In this document: positions 7,062 through 9,433 of the stretch, in pieces | Numbering within the stretch: the stretch's first letter is position 1 | How the letters are laid out: each line of letters opens with the position of its first letter | Origin: Coriobacteriales bacterium | GTDB lineage: Bacteria > Actinomycetota > Coriobacteriia > Coriobacteriales > UBA8131 | DNA length: 9,433 bases | Assembly (NCBI GenBank): GCA_031268525.1 | Contig: JAIRXA010000004.1 | Location: 1-9,433 of the forward strand | Reading direction: 5' to 3' | Notes under the pieces: generated by a model | Database searches by the model: none | Told to the model about the DNA's origin: nothing | The model's input: only the letters and a program-made list of their open reading frames with translations | Position numbers and translations under genes: made by a program

Positions 7062-8393
7062 TTAGATCCTGTCCCACAGGGCCTGGGCCTGCTGGCGGGA
7101 GTCGGCCATCAGTTTCTGTTCATCGATGTCGATGAGTTCGCGCTCCAGCATGCGCACGCGGCCATTGATGATGGTGGTGTCCACATTGCGTCCGGCCACG
7201 CCAAACAACAGGTGGCTGGCCACCGTGGCTTCGGTGAGAGGTGTCGGAGCCTCATATCCTACCACGATGATGTCCGCATAGGCTCCGGGGCGCAGCACGC
7301 CGGTTTCGCCGGACAGGAGACGGTTGGTGATGGTCCTGTTGTTCTCAAACAGCATCTGGTGTGGTTCGCCCCAGGCAACGCTCGGCACGTGTGCCTCATG
7401 CTTTTGGATGGCATGCACGGCACGCAGACTCTCGGTCATGTCAACGCAATACCCATCCGTACCCATGCCCACCAGGGCACCGGCCTCAAGCATCTTCAGT
7501 ACGGGCGCACATCCCACGGCGTTGCTCATGTTGGATTCGGGTGCGTTGATCACGGCCACGCCGGAGCTTGCCAGCATCTCGATCTCCGCGTTCGTGACCT
7601 GCACGCAGTGCACGGCAAGGGAGCGCTCGCCCAACACTCCTGCGTCGTACAGGCGCTCGATAACCCGTTTATCGTAGATGGCCAGAGCGTTCACCACGTC
7701 CTCGATGCCCTCGGCGCAATGGATGTGATAGCCGGCGCCGATTCCCTCGGCAGCCTCCATCAGTTTGTTCAGCGTGCGGGCACTGATGGTCATCTGGGCG
7801 TGCATGCCGACGAGGCCGCGCAGCATGTCGTCATCGAGACGCTGACAGTGCTGGACGAACTCGATATTCTCAGCGATACCCTCCGTCGCAATCTTTTCTC
7901 CATCGCGATCGCTGACCTCGTAGCAGAGATTGGAGCGAACTCCGACGAGTCGTGCGGCCTCAGCGATACGCGCCAGCGAGCCACGCACGGCGAAGGGGCT
8001 GGCATGGTGGTCAATTGCCGTGGTCACGCCGCAGCGTACGGCCTCGATCATCGGACCGACGGCGCTGTAGTAGACGTCATCCAGGGTCAGCATCCGATCC
8101 AGCTTCCACCACAGGCCCCTGAGCACTTCGCCAAAGGTGGTGGCTGGACGGCCACCGAAGTTGATACCGCGTGCAAAGGTGCTGTAGTAGTGCATATGGG
8201 TGTTGATAAAACCGGGCATCACCAATCTGCCATTCGCATTGATGCGTTGGGCGTCTGGATAGTGGGCGAGCACCTCGGTCGTCGGGCCGACGGCGGTAAT
8301 GGTGGTGCCGTCAAAAGCTACGGCGCCGTCCGCAATGAAGGGCATATCTGCGTCGCGGGTAACGACGGTACCGTTGGTAATGATGGTGGTCAT
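7062..8393 (-). CDS. ssnA: SsnA-type amidohydrolase (putative aminohydrolase)
   Basis: A 443-residue amidohydrolase of the deaminase-like branch (guanine deaminase, chlorohydrolase and SsnA relatives). Metal and catalytic residues seen are H66 and H68 in NTHMHYY, H223 and H225 with E228 in HIHCAEG, H262 (VHCVQ) and D313 (GTDG). The beta-rich ends (1-60 and 365-420, PGAYADIIVV) form the usual composite domain. The best reason for the SsnA name is its place between ygfK and the [2Fe-2S]-molybdenum enzyme, an order conserved in E. coli and in many selenium-using anaerobes. The family is linked to purine breakdown, where hydrolytic deamination or ring opening of xanthine or a product of it would fit; no substrate is shown by sequence. 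The ATG at 8393 has AGAGGAAGG about 5 bases upstream. Its stop overlaps the ribosome site of the next gene 13 bases on, which suggests coupled translation. Confidence 0.93.
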   Translation of the reverse strand: MTTIITNGTVVTRDADMPFIADGAVAFDGTTITAVGPTTEVLAHYPDAQRINANGRLVMPGFINTHMHYYSTFARGINFGGRPATTFGEVLRGLWWKLDRMLTLDDVYYSAVGPMIEAVRCGVTTAIDHHASPFAVRGSLARIAEAARLVGVRSNLCYEVSDRDGEKIATEGIAENIEFVQHCQRLDDDMLRGLVGMHAQMTISARTLNKLMEAAEGIGAGYHIHCAEGIEDVVNALAIYDKRVIERLYDAGVLGERSLAVHCVQVTNAEIEMLASSGVAVINAPESNMSNAVGCAPVLKMLEAGALVGMGTDGYCVDMTESLRAVHAIQKHEAHVPSVAWGEPHQMLFENNRTITNRLLSGETGVLRPGAYADIIVVGYEAPTPLTEATVASHLLFGVAGRNVDTTIINGRVRMLERELIDIDEQKLMADSRQQAQALWDRI

Positions 8394-8436
8394 GTCTACC
8401 TTCCTCTCTCACTTCCGGCTGTTCTGACCTGTCGAT

Positions 8437-8463
8437 CGTCAAGAGGGCCGGTGCCGCTTGACG
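8437..8463 (-). repeat. Inverted repeat CGTCAAG / CTTGACG before ssnA
   Basis: A perfect 7-base inverted repeat (8437-8443 with 8457-8463) with a 13-base spacer, lying 44 bases before the ssnA start. It could fold in the mRNA or be an operator half-site pair. The minus-strand copy nearer ssnA reads CTTGACG, which resembles a -35 element, but no convincing -10 follows at 16-18 bases, so a promoter is not called. Function unknown. Confidence 0.45.
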
Positions 8464-8470
8464 GGGCTGA

Positions 8471-8497
8471 CCACCCCGCGCGAGAAGCACGGGGTGG
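8471..8497 (-). repeat. GC-rich stem-loop between ygfK and ssnA
   Basis: A perfect 8-base inverted repeat, CCACCCCG (8471-8478) and CGGGGTGG (8490-8497), with an 11-base loop, starting 15 bases after the ygfK stop. The transcript would form a strong hairpin. No U-run follows on the minus strand (the next bases are TCAGCCCCG), so it is not a standard intrinsic terminator. It may slow or partly end transcription, protect the upstream mRNA end, or mark a processing site between ygfK and the rest of the operon. Confidence 0.55.
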
Positions 8498-8511
8498 CGC
8501 ACCAGGGGGAT

Positions 8512-9433
8512 CTATGTCAAAAGATAGTCATAGGTGCTCGTAACAACACCACCCAGAGCGCGCCAGAGCGTGGGCAGTTCCGGATCGTCCATCGCCTTTT
8601 CCACGATAAGGTCATCTGTCAGACGCAGACGGTAGTGACCGTCGTCCAGAGGCAGGAAACCCTGATTGGAAGAATTCTCGAAGTCTTCGGGTGTGGCAAA
8701 CAGCGTTGGCTTGTCCAGATAGGGCTTGCCGGCAGTGGGGCAGAACACGGCGCAGTTGCCGCACTCGTTACACAGTCGGTCAAGGTGCAGAATCTGAGAG
8801 GACTGAGCGAAGGCCGTGTTGGTGGTAATGGCAACATTCGCTCGGTTGGGGCAGACGTCTACGCAGACCTCGCAGAGGCTGTTGCAGGACAGACAGCGTG
8901 AGGCGTCGGTCTGCGGCGAGGCGTCGGTGGGGTCCTGCGACAATGCGTCGGTAGCGATCAGTACGCCTTTTTTGAGCAGGAGCTCTTCGCGGCAGGCCTG
9001 CGGTTCAAAGGTCTGGAAATCCGGGCTTTGCTCCAACTTTGCCAGGATGTCGCAGGCGATAAGCTTGGCGTCGGCCATGGCGCGTACCACGGTTTGAGGC
9101 CCAGCCTTGCAGTCACCGGCCACATAGACGCCGGGTAAAGAGGTTTCGAGCTGTTCGGTCAGCTCGCAAAAGCCGCGCGCATCCAGGGCCAATCCATTGG
9201 CGACAAAGCCTGTGGTGTCAACCCGCGCACCCACCGCGCTGACAACAAGATCAAAGTCGAGTTCCTGCCTCTCGCCCGTGGCAGAGACAGCTCGACGACC
9301 AGAAGCGTCATAGTCGCCCAGAGTCATGACATCGCAGCTCAAGGTCGTGCCATCAAAGGTCCGAGGGGCCAACAGCTCCAAAAACTCAATACCGTCGTTC
9401 TCGGCCAACTCGCGCTCTTCGCGTTGGGCGGGC
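8512..9433 (-). CDS. ygfK: YgfK-type flavin/iron-sulfur reductase, C-terminal part (5' end beyond window)
   Basis: The last 306 codons of a larger protein; the frame is open to the window edge, and no ATG in it is a plausible start. What remains is the end of a pyridine-nucleotide-disulfide-oxidoreductase-like flavin domain (VSAVGARVD, then GVYVAGDCKAGPQTVVRAMADAK, the second FAD-binding signature), followed by two [4Fe-4S] motifs: C180, C183, C187, C190 and C194 (RCLSCNSLCEVCVDVCPNRAN) and C221, C224, C227 and C231 (CNECGNCAVFCP). This arrangement and the ssnA neighbour match YgfK, annotated in databases as a putative selenate reductase subunit and related to AegA, which is needed for urate use in E. 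coli. It would move electrons between NAD(P)H and the molybdenum enzymes in the cytoplasm. The TDA-rich stretch before the first iron-sulfur motif is repeat-encoded. Residue numbers count from the first complete codon in the window. A 118-base spacer with two inverted repeats separates it from ssnA. Confidence 0.9.
   Translation of the reverse strand, partial: PAQREERELAENDGIEFLELLAPRTFDGTTLSCDVMTLGDYDASGRRAVSATGERQELDFDLVVSAVGARVDTTGFVANGLALDARGFCELTEQLETSLPGVYVAGDCKAGPQTVVRAMADAKLIACDILAKLEQSPDFQTFEPQACREELLLKKGVLIATDALSQDPTDASPQTDASRCLSCNSLCEVCVDVCPNRANVAITTNTAFAQSSQILHLDRLCNECGNCAVFCPTAGKPYLDKPTLFATPEDFENSSNQGFLPLDDGHYRLRLTDDLIVEKAMDDPELPTLWRALGGVVTSTYDYLLT
8899..8949 (-). repeat. Repeat-encoded TDA-rich stretch in ygfK
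   Basis: On the plus strand GCGTCGGT occurs three times (8903-8910, 8921-8928, 8945-8952), two copies within the longer GAGGCGTCGGT. On the coding strand they encode TDA three times in TDALSQDPTDASPQTDAS, directly before the first [4Fe-4S] motif. It reads as a short acidic, flexible insertion. Confidence 0.65.

Noticed and set aside
6344..7135. A 263-codon plus-strand open frame opposite the start of the fused enzyme
   Set aside because: Covers the antisense of the conserved [2Fe-2S] domains; no motifs and no context.
8438..8463. Possible sigma-70 promoter using TTGACG before ssnA
   Set aside because: No recognisable -10 box stands at proper spacing downstream; the match is part of the inverted repeat and may be chance.
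7002..8543. A 513-codon plus-strand open frame opposite ssnA
   Set aside because: It is the antisense shadow of ssnA and nearby sequence. It shows no known motifs, is His/Gly/Ala-rich as expected of a reversed GC-rich gene, and the minus strand carries a complete, motif-rich enzyme.
8512..9408. A complete 298-residue protein starting at TTG 9408
   Set aside because: The frame stays open to the window edge and the flavin domain is clearly missing its N-terminal part, so this is the tail of a larger YgfK protein.

Overview
The window is a single, tightly packed run of six genes, all on the minus strand (transcription runs from high to low coordinates). It encodes most of an anaerobic, probably selenium-dependent purine/urate degradation module. 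In transcription order it holds: the C-terminal third of the YgfK-type flavin/iron-sulfur reductase (9433-8512, cut by the window edge); the amidohydrolase SsnA (8393-7062); a [2Fe-2S]-plus-molybdenum fusion enzyme of the selenium-dependent xanthine dehydrogenase / XdhD type (7048-4490); a dihydropyrimidinase/hydantoinase (4481-3021); a second, stand-alone molybdenum subunit of the xanthine dehydrogenase family (2950-812); and the N-terminal part of a [2Fe-2S]-FAD fusion subunit (791-1, cut by the window edge). Gaps are 118, 13, 8, 70 and 20 bases. There are no RNA genes, mobile elements or CRISPR arrays, and no stretch above 300 bases without a gene.

Organism: the DNA is GC-rich with G/C-favoured third codon positions, ribosome sites are strong AGGAGG-like, and the gene set is that of a strict or facultative anaerobe. 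E. coli has a related cluster (ygfK-ssnA-ygfM-xdhD with hyuA and xdhABC nearby), and clostridia, enterococci and some Coriobacteriia carry versions of it. The composition fits a high-GC gut anaerobe, perhaps a coriobacterium or a high-GC clostridial relative. This is inference; nothing in the window fixes the taxon.

How the genes may work together: the two molybdenum enzymes keep residues that in xanthine dehydrogenase bind purine rings, so hydroxylation (hypoxanthine to xanthine to urate) or the reverse, reductive reaction is the likely chemistry. YgfK (FAD plus two [4Fe-4S] clusters) and the [2Fe-2S]-FAD protein would carry electrons between NAD(P)H and the molybdenum sites. SsnA and the hydantoinase are metal-dependent ring-opening or deaminating hydrolases suited to later steps. 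The exact substrates and direction cannot be read from sequence.

Points of interest: two differently built xanthine-dehydrogenase-type enzymes sit in one operon; a separate YgfM-like FAD gene is absent from between ssnA and the fused enzyme, while an FAD domain appears at the far end fused to [2Fe-2S]; repeat-encoded, Asp/Ala/Ser-rich inserts occur in three of the six proteins; and two perfect inverted repeats lie in the ygfK-ssnA spacer.
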